Translations under genes and position numbers: made by a program
Notes under the pieces: model-generated
What the model was told of the DNA's origin: nothing
Seen by the model: only the letters and a program-made list of their open reading frames with translations
The model's database searches: none
Assembly (NCBI GenBank): GCA_021812845.1
Contig: JAKAML010000083.1
Span: 1-6,329 of the forward strand
Length of the DNA stretch: 6,329 nt
Reading direction: 5' to 3'
Source of the DNA: Pseudomonadota bacterium
Lineage (GTDB): Bacteria; Pseudomonadota; Alphaproteobacteria; Rhizobiales; Hyphomicrobiaceae
In this document: positions 1-5,951 of the stretch, one piece after another
Layout: every line of letters begins with the position of its first letter
Numbering within the stretch: the first letter of the stretch is position 1

Positions 1-167
1 TCTCGCGCCGCTTTATTTTCCCGTTCCGGCGGGCGACAGTCGGCTGGTCTGTCCGGTCGACCGGCGTCGACGGGCAGGCTCCGTCGCCACCGTTGCGGCG
101 GGAGCCGGTTCGTTGTGACGGGCATGTGACGGTGCCGGGCGACCGGACCGTGATCGGGAGACACGAC

Positions 168-1703
168 ATGACCATGGCCGACGTCAGTTCCCCGCCCGCC
201 GGTGCAGCGCGCGCGGCGCCCCCCGCCTCGACCGAGGTGAGGGCCGCCGATACGGGCATCGCGCCGGACGTGGTCGCAGCCGAGGTCAAGGCCGTCGATG
301 CCGTGCTCCACCTCGACGTCGAGAACACGCGCGAGAAGTTCATCCCGGTGACGCGGTTCGCCCTGATGGACCGCCTGACCATCCCGTCCGCGTGGCCGGC
401 CGGCGAGGCGCTGGAGGTGCGGCGCTTCTTCCGCTACCTCGACTACTGGCGGCAGCAGAAATACTCCGCCGACCTGCTCGAGCTCGAGCAAACCTACGAG
501 CCGTTCAATCCCGACACCGACCTGCTGTTGACGCGCAAGTTCTCCGACGACGAGCGCCATGTCATGCAGAAGCGCGTCATCGCACAGATGACGGTCATCC
601 TCGAGCAGGCCAACTACCGGCGCATCGACCCGGGCGACGTCGAGCTCATCATGACGCGCGAGACCCATTACGGGCTCGACCTGCACGTCGACTTCAGCGC
701 GTTCGAGGAGTGCCTTATCTACTACCGCGGCGCGAGCACGGTGAAGAACGAGCGCCGCCTGCTGCGAAAGTTCCTGCGCAAGGAGGAGTTCGACGTACCG
801 ATCTTCCAGCGGCTGTTCCTGCTGTTCAAGCTGAAGCCGTTCGACGCCCGCGTCCGCGAGGAGATGCTGCGCAACAAGCTCAACCGCGAGGACGCGATCA
901 AGCGCGTCAAGAAGCTCCGCGCCCTCCTGCCGCCGCAGGTCAAGGAGGGGAACATCTACATGAAGCTCTTCAAGAACATCCCGAGGAGCGACGTCGAGAT
1001 GGTGTTCCCCAACACGCAGGTGAAGTTCCGCCTGATGGACAAGCTGAAGCTCGGCGCCACCGCCACCGGCGGCCTCGGCATGGGAGCGGTCGGCGCGGCG
1101 GGCAAGCTCGCCCTCGTCGCCTCGAACCCGATCGCCGCTGCGGGCGCGGTGTTCGGCCTCGGCACCATCGCCTTCCGCCAGGCCATGAACTTCATGAACC
1201 AGAAGCAGCGCTACATGGTCGTCATGGCGCAGAACCTCTATTTCCACGCCATGGCCGACAACCGCGGCGTGATGCTTAAGCTCGCCGACCGCGCCGCCGA
1301 GGAGGACGTCAAGGAGGAGATGCTGCTCTACACGGTGCTGCTCAAGGAGCGCGCCCGGCACCGCGACCTCCCGGCGATCGATGCCGCGATCGAGCAGTAT
1401 CTCTATTCGAGCTTCGGGGTGCAGGTGAACTTCGACCTCGAGGACGCGCTGCGCCGGCTGATGGCCGACGGCATCGTCGTCGAGGGGCCGGACGGGTATC
1501 TCGGCGTGATGCCGCCGAGGCAGGCCGCGCTCCACCTCGACGCCAAATGGGACCGCTTCCTCGACGAGCTGCCCGATCCGGTGAGCGCGGAGGGCTTCGA
1601 GTTCGAAGGGCTCAACGGGAGTGTCAACGGCAGCGGCACCGGCTTCGGCGGCAAGATGGCCGGCGGCGTTCCGTCGGGCGCGGCCGTGCCGAGGTCCGGC
1701 TGA
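168..1703 (+). CDS. DUF3754 / TMEM143-like protein of unknown function
   Basis: This is a 511-residue protein that I match, from its overall pattern, to the DUF3754 family, which includes the mitochondrial protein TMEM143; no biochemical role is established. The first 50 or so residues are Ala/Pro-rich and poorly conserved in style. The conserved body begins at EKFIPVTRFALMDRL (residues 56-70). A YYRGAS stretch (185-190) is followed by a strongly basic region (about 194-210) and a second charged helix (about 230-255). Residues 296-318 and 320-343 form a Gly/Ala-rich hydrophobic hairpin with small-xxx-small spacing, broken by SNP, which could enter a membrane. The last 30 residues are Gly/Ser-rich. 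The ATG at 168 is chosen because GGGAG (156-160) lies 7 bases upstream; the frame stays open to 93 without comparable support. It lies upstream of prmA in the same direction, but the 103-base gap with a hairpin argues against tight coupling. Confidence 0.8.
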   Translation: MTMADVSSPPAGAARAAPPASTEVRAADTGIAPDVVAAEVKAVDAVLHLDVENTREKFIPVTRFALMDRLTIPSAWPAGEALEVRRFFRYLDYWRQQKYSADLLELEQTYEPFNPDTDLLLTRKFSDDERHVMQKRVIAQMTVILEQANYRRIDPGDVELIMTRETHYGLDLHVDFSAFEECLIYYRGASTVKNERRLLRKFLRKEEFDVPIFQRLFLLFKLKPFDARVREEMLRNKLNREDAIKRVKKLRALLPPQVKEGNIYMKLFKNIPRSDVEMVFPNTQVKFRLMDKLKLGATATGGLGMGAVGAAGKLALVASNPIAAAGAVFGLGTIAFRQAMNFMNQKQRYMVVMAQNLYFHAMADNRGVMLKLADRAAEEDVKEEMLLYTVLLKERARHRDLPAIDAAIEQYLYSSFGVQVNFDLEDALRRLMADGIVVEGPDGYLGVMPPRQAALHLDAKWDRFLDELPDPVSAEGFEFEGLNGSVNGSGTGFGGKMAGGVPSGAAVPRSG

Positions 1704-1752
1704 CCGCCTCCGCGCCGTCCCGCGGCCACCGCCATGTCGAATTTCCTGGCGT

Positions 1753-1778
1753 GCCGGCGATCCTCTGCGATCGCCGGC
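1753..1778. repeat. Perfect 10-bp hairpin between the DUF3754 gene and prmA
   Basis: GCCGGCGATC (1753-1762) is exactly complementary to GATCGCCGGC (1769-1778), leaving a 6-base loop, CTCTGC. The hairpin ends 28 bases before the prmA ATG. No T-run follows on either strand, so it is not a classical intrinsic terminator. It could act as an mRNA-stabilising or attenuating structure, a Rho-linked pause, or a DNA-binding palindrome. The structure is seen directly; any role is inference. Confidence 0.5.
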
Positions 1779-1806
1779 CGCACCATCGCCGAGCACCTCG
1801 CCCCAG

Positions 1807-2715
1807 ATGTCACAGCACAAGCTCTCCGCAACGGCCGCCGACCGCGACACCGCGCGCGTCATGGCCGGCGCGCTCCAGGATCTCCTCGAGCCGGCGCCCG
1901 ATGCGCTGACCCTGTTCGAGGCCGGCGCCGACGGCTGGCGCATCGAGGCCTACTACACGGCCGAGCCGGACGCGGCCGGATTGCAGCGCGCGATCGAGAC
2001 CCTGCTCGGGCGCCCGCTGCCGACGCTCGCGCCCGAGCCGATCCCCGACCTGAACTGGGTCGCGCTGTCACAGGCCGCGCTGCCGCCGGTCGTCGCCGGC
2101 CGCTTCACGGTCCACGGCAGCCACGACAGCGACCGCGTGCCGCGCGGACCGAACGCCATCCTGATCGACGCCGGCGAGGCGTTCGGCACCGCCCACCACG
2201 CGACGACCTACGGCTGCCTTCTGGCGATCGACCGGCTGACGCGGCGGGCAAGCTACCGGCGCGTGCTCGACCTCGGCAGCGGCTCGGGCGTGCTCGCGAT
2301 CGCCTCAGCGCGCGTCCTGCCGCACGCGCGCATCCTGGCGACCGACGTCGACGCCCAGTCGGTCGTGGTCGCGAAGGACAACATGCGCCGCAATGGGGCA
2401 GCGGGGCGGGTCCGCGTCGCCCACGCCGACGGCGTCGACCGTCCCGCCGTGCGCGCGAGCGCGCCGTTCGACCTCGTGATCGCCAACATCCTGGCGGCGC
2501 CGCTGATCGCGCTCGCGCGCAACGTGGCGCGGATCGCGGCGCCGGGCGCGGCGCTCGTGCTCTCCGGATTGCTGACGTCTCAGGCGCGGGAGGTCGTGGC
2601 GGCCTATCTCGCGGCGGGCTTCACATTGGTCCGCCACGACCGCGTCACCGGCTGGTCGACGCTGACGCTGGCGCGGCGCGGCGGGCGCCGTGCCGGTGGC
2701 CGGCGGTGGGCCTGA
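1807..2715 (+). CDS. prmA: Ribosomal protein L11 methyltransferase (PrmA)
   Basis: This 302-residue cytoplasmic enzyme is predicted to methylate ribosomal protein L11 using S-adenosylmethionine; the E. coli enzyme (293 residues) trimethylates several L11 amino groups. The N-terminal substrate-binding domain covers roughly residues 1-115. The family signature FGTAHHATT is at 126-134; many other PrmA proteins read FGTGTHPTT, and the AHH form is one I associate with alphaproteobacteria. The SAM-binding glycine loop LDLGSGSGVLAIA is at 154-166, where the usual second glycine-flanked residue Cys or Thr is Ser. The acidic strand end ATDVD follows near 178-182, and the catalytic-region motif NILAAPL is at 227-233. 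The C-terminus ends in an Arg/Gly-rich tail. The ATG at 1807 gives the family length but has only a weak Shine-Dalgarno (GAG at 1791-1793). The frame stays open upstream to a GTG at 1621, inside the previous gene, which is unlikely to be used. Confidence 0.95.
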   Translation: MSQHKLSATAADRDTARVMAGALQDLLEPAPDALTLFEAGADGWRIEAYYTAEPDAAGLQRAIETLLGRPLPTLAPEPIPDLNWVALSQAALPPVVAGRFTVHGSHDSDRVPRGPNAILIDAGEAFGTAHHATTYGCLLAIDRLTRRASYRRVLDLGSGSGVLAIASARVLPHARILATDVDAQSVVVAKDNMRRNGAAGRVRVAHADGVDRPAVRASAPFDLVIANILAAPLIALARNVARIAAPGAALVLSGLLTSQAREVVAAYLAAGFTLVRHDRVTGWSTLTLARRGGRRAGGRRWA

Positions 2716-2744
2716 GGGTCACCGCCCGCCGGACCAGACACAGC

Positions 2745-2790
2745 AAAAAGGCCAAGCCGGCCGGGACGAATTGGTCCCCCGAGCTTGGCC
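2745..2790 (-). terminator. Intrinsic terminator of the DUF1127 gene
   Basis: Read on the minus strand, GGCCAAGC (2790-2783) pairs perfectly with GCTTGGCC (2757-2750), and an inner GGGAC/GTCCC stem closes a 6-base loop. The outer stem is followed directly by five T (2749-2745). It lies 70 bases after the DUF1127 stop. On the plus strand the hairpin is followed by CTGTCTCAC, with no T-run, so it is a poor terminator for prmA, although it may still stabilise the 3' end of that mRNA. Confidence 0.75.
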
Positions 2791-2860
2791 CTGTCTCACA
2801 CGTCCCGACCGGTTGCCCGGCCAGGACGCCTTGGCGCCGCAGCGGTCCGAGCAGAAGCGC

Positions 2861-3109
2861 TCAGACGAAATGCTGCGGCACGTTCACGCTGGCGGCGCGG
2901 ATGCGCGCGACGTCGAGGCCGCCGTAACCCATGTCCTTCAGCTCCTCGTCCGAGAAGCGCTTCAACTGCTGGTCGACATAGGCGCGGGCGACGCGGGCCT
3001 GATAGCGCGACCACGCCGCGAAGGCGCGTTCGAGAAGGCCCTTTGTGGGCGCGGCGGCGCCGGACGTCGAATGCGGCACGGTGGCCGCGGTCATCGGGAT
3101 GGTGCTCAT
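2861..3109 (-). CDS. DUF1127 small protein (YjiS-like)
   Basis: This 82-residue basic protein carries a C-terminal DUF1127 domain. A helix (about 24-45, LLERAFAAWSRYQARVARAY) is followed by the family signature QLKRFSDEELKDMGY (about 48-62), then the closing LDVARIRAA. Small DUF1127 proteins in alphaproteobacteria have been linked to RNA binding and to stress or phosphate-related regulation; which role applies here is not visible. The N-terminal 20 residues are Ser/Thr/Ala/Pro-rich and look unstructured. There are two candidate starts, ATG at 3115 and ATG at 3109. The second is chosen because GAG at 3118-3116 lies 6 bases before it; the first has AGAG at 3124-3121, 5 bases before it, so it remains possible and would add two residues. 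It is a single-gene unit, convergent with prmA and divergent from the aminopeptidase gene, with its own terminator. Confidence 0.88.
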   Translation of the reverse strand: MSTIPMTAATVPHSTSGAAAPTKGLLERAFAAWSRYQARVARAYVDQQLKRFSDEELKDMGYGGLDVARIRAASVNVPQHFV

Positions 3110-3230
3110 GATCATCTCAACTCTGTTGTAGATGCCGGCGGCTCACGGCCTCCGCGCCGCAAGGGCGGGGCCGATCCTCCGGTGCAACCCGCCTTCGGTT
3201 CGAGGCCTCCGGTTCGGGTGCGACTGGCGC

Positions 3231-3254
3231 AAACATACGGATTCGAGCATGTTT
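3231..3254. repeat. Interrupted inverted repeat AAACAT-N12-ATGTTT
   Basis: AAACAT (3231-3236) and ATGTTT (3249-3254) are perfect inverted arms around a 12-base spacer, in the divergent region between the DUF1127 and aminopeptidase genes. The arms are AT-rich in a very GC-rich surround. The size and symmetry fit a dimeric regulator site, but no specific regulator can be named from this sequence. Confidence 0.35.
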
Positions 3255-3269
3255 CCGGTAGATCGCGCC

Positions 3270-3283
3270 GGGCAGCGCTGCCC
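3270..3283. repeat. 14-bp perfect palindrome GGGCAGCGCTGCCC
   Basis: Bases 3270-3283 read the same on both strands with no spacer. The palindrome lies 16 bases to the right of the AAACAT inverted repeat and 121 bases before the aminopeptidase start. In 70% GC DNA a 14-bp palindrome can occur by chance, so a role as an operator is only a possibility. Confidence 0.35.
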
Positions 3284-3370
3284 TGCGCCTTTCGCATGAT
3301 CGGTTGCCGTGTCCTCCTCGATGTCCGGCCGGAGCTCCGTGGCGGCGAAGGGGGGCGGCGCGGCGCTCCG

Positions 3371-3399
3371 TTGCGGCGGCTTCGAACGCTGCCTAGAAA
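3371..3399 (+). promoter_or_regulatory. pepP: Possible promoter for the aminopeptidase gene (weak)
   Basis: TTGCGG (3371-3376) and TAGAAA (3394-3399) are separated by 17 bases and resemble sigma-70 elements, with 3 and 4 of 6 matches. If used, transcription would start at or within a few bases of the ATG at 3405, giving an essentially leaderless mRNA. The call is weak because both boxes are partial. Confidence 0.25.
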
Positions 3400-3404
3400 G
3401 GGTC

Positions 3405-5216
3405 ATGTTCCAGACCTTCGACAGACCGTCCGCCGACCGATCCGCCACGAGCCCCGTCATCGCGTTGCGCCGCGAGCTCGAGCGGCTTCGCCTCGACGCC
3501 TACATCGTGCCGCGCGCCGACGAGTTCCAGGGCGAGTACGTGCCAGCGTCGGCCGAGCGGCTCGCATGGCTGACCGGCTTCACCGGCTCGGCGGGACAGG
3601 CGGTGATCGGCCGCGAGAGGGCGGCGGTGTTCGTGGACGGCCGCTACCGCGTGCAGGCCCGGGCCGAAGTCGACACCGGCCTCGTCGAGGTCGTCGATCT
3701 GCCGCGCACGTCGATCGACTGGATGCTCGCGTCGCTGGCGCCGGGCGCCGTGATCGGCTTCGATCCGCGCCTCGTGACGGTCGCCCAGGTCGAGCGCATG
3801 GCGGCGGCGCTGAAGCCGAAGGGGATGCGGCTGAAGCCCGTGGCCTCGAACCTCGTCGACCGGGTCTGGGGCCGCGCACGGCCGGCGCCGCCCTCGGGTC
3901 CGGTCGTTCCCCACCCCGTCGCGCTCGCCGGACGGCCGGCCGCGGACAAGATCTCGGCCATCCAGCGCCGGCTCGCCGACGACGGTCACGCCGCCCTGCT
4001 CGTGACCGCGACCGACAACGTCTGCTGGCTGTTCAACGTCCGTGGCTCGGACGTGCCGCACACCCCGGTCGTGCTCGCGTTCGCGATCGTGCCGCGCACG
4101 GGCAAACCCGAGCTCTTCGTCGCGCCCGAGAAGATCGGCCCCGAGGCGGCTGCGCATCTCGCCCCCATCGCCACCTTGTCGCCGCTCGCGGCCCTCGACG
4201 TGCGCCTCGGCGAGCTCGAGGCCGCCGGCCGCAGGGTGCGGCTCAATCCGGCAACGGCGGCCATGGCCTTCGAGCGTCGCCTCGGCGGCAAGTCCCGCGT
4301 CGCCCGCGCGCCCGACCCGATCACCGCCCTGAAAGCAATCAAGAACGCGACCGAAATCGAGGGTGCGCGCGCGGCCCACCTCCGCGACGGCGCGGCCATG
4401 GCGCGGTTCCTCGCCTGGCTCGACCGCACGGCGGCGGGCGGCCGGCTCGACGAGATCGGTGCCGTCGAGCGCCTGGAGGCGTTCCGGCGCGCGACGGGCG
4501 CGCTCAAAGAGATCTCGTTCGACACCATCTCGGGGTCGGGTCCGAACGGCGCCATCGTCCACTACCGCGTCACGCGCTCGACCAACCGGGTGCTGCGCAA
4601 GGGCGAGCTGTTCCTGGTCGATTCGGGCGCCCAGTACGCCGACGGCACGACCGACATCACCCGCACCGTGGCAATCGGCAAGCCGAGCGCGGAGATGCGT
4701 CGGCGGTTCACCCTCGTGCTCAAGGGACATATCGCGATCGCCACTGCGCGCTTCCCTTCCGATACTCGCGGCATCGACCTCGACCCCTTCGCCCGGCGTG
4801 CGCTGTGGGAAGCGGGGCTCGACTACGACCACGGCACCGGCCACGGCGTCGGCAGCTTTCTCTCCGTGCACGAGGGACCGCAGTCGATCTCGCGCGCCGG
4901 CATGGAGAAGCTCGAGCCCGGAATGATCTGCTCGAACGAGCCCGGCTACTACAAGGACGGCCATTACGGCATCCGCATCGAGAATCTCGTGCTCGTCACG
5001 CCGCCGGCGGTGCCGGCGGGCGGCGACAGGGCGATGCTCGCGTTCGAGACGCTGACGCTCGTCCCCGTCGACCGCCGGCTGGTGGTCCCGTCGATGCTGA
5101 CCGGAGCCGAGCGGGCGTGGCTCGACGCCTATCACGCCGAGGTGCGCGCGAAGATCGGCCCCGCGCTCGATCGCGAGACCCGCGCCTGGCTCGAGGCTGC
5201 GACGGCGCCGCTCTGA
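3405..5216 (+). CDS. pepP: Xaa-Pro aminopeptidase (aminopeptidase P, M24B)
   Basis: This 603-residue cytosolic metallopeptidase should remove an N-terminal residue preceding proline. Its length matches the three-domain eukaryote-like aminopeptidase P (human XPNPEP1, 623) and not the 441-residue E. coli PepP. The first creatinase-type domain (about 15-150) carries IVPRADEFQGEY (34-45) and LTGFTGSAG (56-64); a second covers about 155-315, and the M24 catalytic domain about 317-545. All five metal ligands are visible: Asp406 (VDSGAQY), Asp417 (TTDITRT), His480 (GTGHGVG), Glu512 (NEPGYY) and Glu526 (RIENL). His386, His476 and His489 match the catalytic histidines of the human enzyme at a constant offset of 9. 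The ATG at 3405 starts just before family similarity begins. AAAGGG sits only 2 bases upstream, an unusually short Shine-Dalgarno spacing. An in-frame extension to 3309 is unlikely. No signal peptide is seen. The gene is convergent with the YkgJ-family gene, 19 bases apart. Confidence 0.96.
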   Translation: MFQTFDRPSADRSATSPVIALRRELERLRLDAYIVPRADEFQGEYVPASAERLAWLTGFTGSAGQAVIGRERAAVFVDGRYRVQARAEVDTGLVEVVDLPRTSIDWMLASLAPGAVIGFDPRLVTVAQVERMAAALKPKGMRLKPVASNLVDRVWGRARPAPPSGPVVPHPVALAGRPAADKISAIQRRLADDGHAALLVTATDNVCWLFNVRGSDVPHTPVVLAFAIVPRTGKPELFVAPEKIGPEAAAHLAPIATLSPLAALDVRLGELEAAGRRVRLNPATAAMAFERRLGGKSRVARAPDPITALKAIKNATEIEGARAAHLRDGAAMARFLAWLDRTAAGGRLDEIGAVERLEAFRRATGALKEISFDTISGSGPNGAIVHYRVTRSTNRVLRKGELFLVDSGAQYADGTTDITRTVAIGKPSAEMRRRFTLVLKGHIAIATARFPSDTRGIDLDPFARRALWEAGLDYDHGTGHGVGSFLSVHEGPQSISRAGMEKLEPGMICSNEPGYYKDGHYGIRIENLVLVTPPAVPAGGDRAMLAFETLTLVPVDRRLVVPSMLTGAERAWLDAYHAEVRAKIGPALDRETRAWLEAATAPL

Positions 5217-5237
5217 GCGACCGACGCGCCCGCCGTC
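5201..5237. repeat. Inverted repeat bracketing two convergent stop codons
   Basis: GACGGCG (5201-5207) and CGCCGTC (5231-5237) are perfect complements. They enclose the TGA of the aminopeptidase gene (5214-5216) and reach into the stop codon of the opposing YkgJ-family gene (5236-5238). An alternative stem, GGCGC (5204-5208) with GCGCC (5226-5230), is also possible. There is no T-run on either strand, so this is at best a shared, non-classical 3'-end structure. Confidence 0.25.
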
Positions 5238-5553
5238 ACGTCGAGGGCGGCATCCCCGCCCCTGCCCGTGCCATCGCGCAGGCGTCGTCGCCGGGCAGGC
5301 AGTCTCGGCAGACGATGGGCCGCGCGGCATAGACCGCACAGGAGACGCGGCGGCCGATCTCGCCCGCGAGCGCCGCGCAGCGAGTGCCGACGCAGCGCAT
5401 TCCCGACTGGTCGGCGGCGATCAGCGCTTCGGGGATGCGTGCGATCTCGTCGTCGCTCTCGAGGGTGAAGCGCGGCCATTCGGCCGAATGGGCGCAGCAG
5501 GCGCCGCAAGTCTGGCAGCTCGATACGTCGCGCGGGTCAGCTCCATCTTTCAC
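5236..5553 (-). CDS. YkgJ-family cysteine cluster protein
   Basis: This 105-residue protein belongs to the YkgJ/CxxCxxCC family, thought to bind a metal or iron-sulfur centre; its reaction is unknown. Ten cysteines are visible. Cys13, 16, 19 and 20 form the signature CQTCGACC; Cys54 and Cys59 lie in the middle; Cys72, 82, 85 and 92 lie in the C-terminal part, which includes the family-typical ARPIVCRDC. The GTG at 5553 is preferred because GGAGGG (5567-5562) lies 8 bases upstream. A GTG two codons earlier (5559) would leave only 2 bases of spacing. No signal peptide or membrane segment is seen. The gene lies downstream of the cold-shock gene on the same strand, separated from it by that gene's terminator, and meets the aminopeptidase gene tail to tail. 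Identification is firm at family level; function is not known. Confidence 0.88.
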   Translation of the reverse strand: MKDGADPRDVSSCQTCGACCAHSAEWPRFTLESDDEIARIPEALIAADQSGMRCVGTRCAALAGEIGRRVSCAVYAARPIVCRDCLPGDDACAMARAGAGMPPST

Positions 5554-5570
5554 GCGCACGGCCCTCCGCC

Positions 5571-5609
5571 AAATGAAAACGCCGCCACGCGGGTGCGGGC
5601 GGCGTCTTC
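5571..5609 (-). terminator. Intrinsic terminator of the cold-shock gene
   Basis: On the minus strand ACGCCGCC (5605-5598) pairs with GGCGGCGT (5586-5579) around an 11-base loop. The stem extends to 5609/5575 with one mismatch and is followed by the T-rich stretch TTTTCATTT. It lies 47 bases after the csp stop. It also sits just before the ribosome-binding site of the YkgJ-family gene (5567-5562). Confidence 0.7.
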
Positions 5610-5615
5610 CTGGTC

Positions 5616-5645
5616 ATGATCGAGGGCCGGAGCCCCAGTCGTCAA
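5616..5645 (-). promoter_or_regulatory. Candidate promoter for the YkgJ-family gene
   Basis: On the minus strand TTGACG (5645-5640) matches 5 of 6 bases of the sigma-70 -35 box and is preceded by C, as is common in alphaproteobacterial promoters. After an 18-base spacer comes GATCAT (5621-5616), 4 of 6 for the -10 box. The predicted start would be near 5609, giving a leader of about 56 bases that begins with the csp terminator hairpin. The -10 box and the spacer length are the weak points. Confidence 0.4.
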
Positions 5646-5655
5646 GTCCCACCGC

Positions 5656-5865
5656 TCAGGCGGCCTGGATGTTGCCGACGGCGATCTTGCCGGTGCGGCG
5701 GTCGGTCTGCGTGTCGAACTGGACCTTCTGGCCCTCGCTCAGCGTGCGCATCCCGGCCCGCTCGAGCGCCGTGGCGTGGACGAACACGTCGTTGCCGCCG
5801 GCGTCCGGCTGGATGAAGCCGTAGCCCTTCTGGGTGTTGTAGAACTTGACGGTGCCCATTTGCAT
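5656..5865 (-). CDS. cspA: Cold-shock domain protein (CspA family)
   Basis: This 69-residue single-domain RNA/single-stranded-DNA-binding protein is of the CspA family, whose members act as RNA chaperones that melt mRNA structure; some are cold-induced and others constitutive. RNP1 is KGYGFI (13-18) and RNP2 is VFVH (27-30), with aromatic residues Phe8, Tyr9, Tyr15, Phe17, Phe28 and Phe50 expected on the nucleic-acid face. The length equals the family norm. Of the two ATG codons (5865 and 5859), the first is chosen because AAGGA (5877-5873) is well placed before it; the frame stays open to 5922 but lacks support. The gene has a plausible promoter (5979-5952), a leader of about 80 bases and a terminator (5609-5571), and so looks like an independent unit. 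The symbol denotes the family; the exact paralogue cannot be told from one copy. Confidence 0.95.
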   Translation of the reverse strand: MQMGTVKFYNTQKGYGFIQPDAGGNDVFVHATALERAGMRTLSEGQKVQFDTQTDRRTGKIAVGNIQAA

Positions 5866-5903
5866 GGGGGTATCCTTTCGAAGACAGACGAACGTAAGGG
5901 CTG

Positions 5904-5923
5904 CGCACGGCTTGCACCGCACG
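5904..5923 (-). promoter_or_regulatory. Leader hairpin upstream of the cold-shock gene
   Basis: On the minus-strand transcript CGUGCGG (5923-5917) can pair with CCGUGCG (5910-5904) around a 6-base loop, UGCAAG, as a 7-bp stem with two G-U pairs. The opposite strand would have A-C mismatches at those two places, so the fold suits RNA of the csp strand specifically. It lies about 40 bases before the csp start. Cold-shock mRNAs often have structured leaders, but a sensor role here is only inferred. Confidence 0.35.
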
Positions 5924-5951
5924 ATGGCCCGCTCAGTCGATATTGGGGATT

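Noticed and set aside
1734..2927. 397-codon plus-strand frame overlapping prmA.
   Set aside because: Arg-rich translation without motifs; prmA in the other frame shows every expected signature.
3196..3220. Repeated GGTTCG motifs resembling a tRNA T-arm.
   Set aside because: No acceptor, D or anticodon stem can be built around them; they are a chance direct repeat in GC-rich DNA.
3309..3404. In-frame upstream extension of the aminopeptidase gene by 32 codons.
   Set aside because: The added residues are Ser/Gly/Arg-rich with no family similarity, and the start at 3405 fits the usual N-terminus of the family.
5245..5261. Hairpin GGGCGG/CCGCCC inside the end of the YkgJ-family gene as a terminator for the aminopeptidase gene.
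   Set aside because: Only 6 bp, no T-run, and it lies within coding sequence.
2690..5332. Very long plus-strand open frame (880 codons) across the DUF1127 and aminopeptidase genes.
   Set aside because: The translation is Arg/Pro/Ala-rich with no family pattern and runs out of frame over a gene with all its catalytic residues. It is an effect of GC-rich codon use.
3393..5339. 648-codon open frame antisense to the aminopeptidase gene.
   Set aside because: Low-complexity Arg/Gly/His/Asp composition typical of the complementary frame of a high-GC gene, with no recognisable domain.
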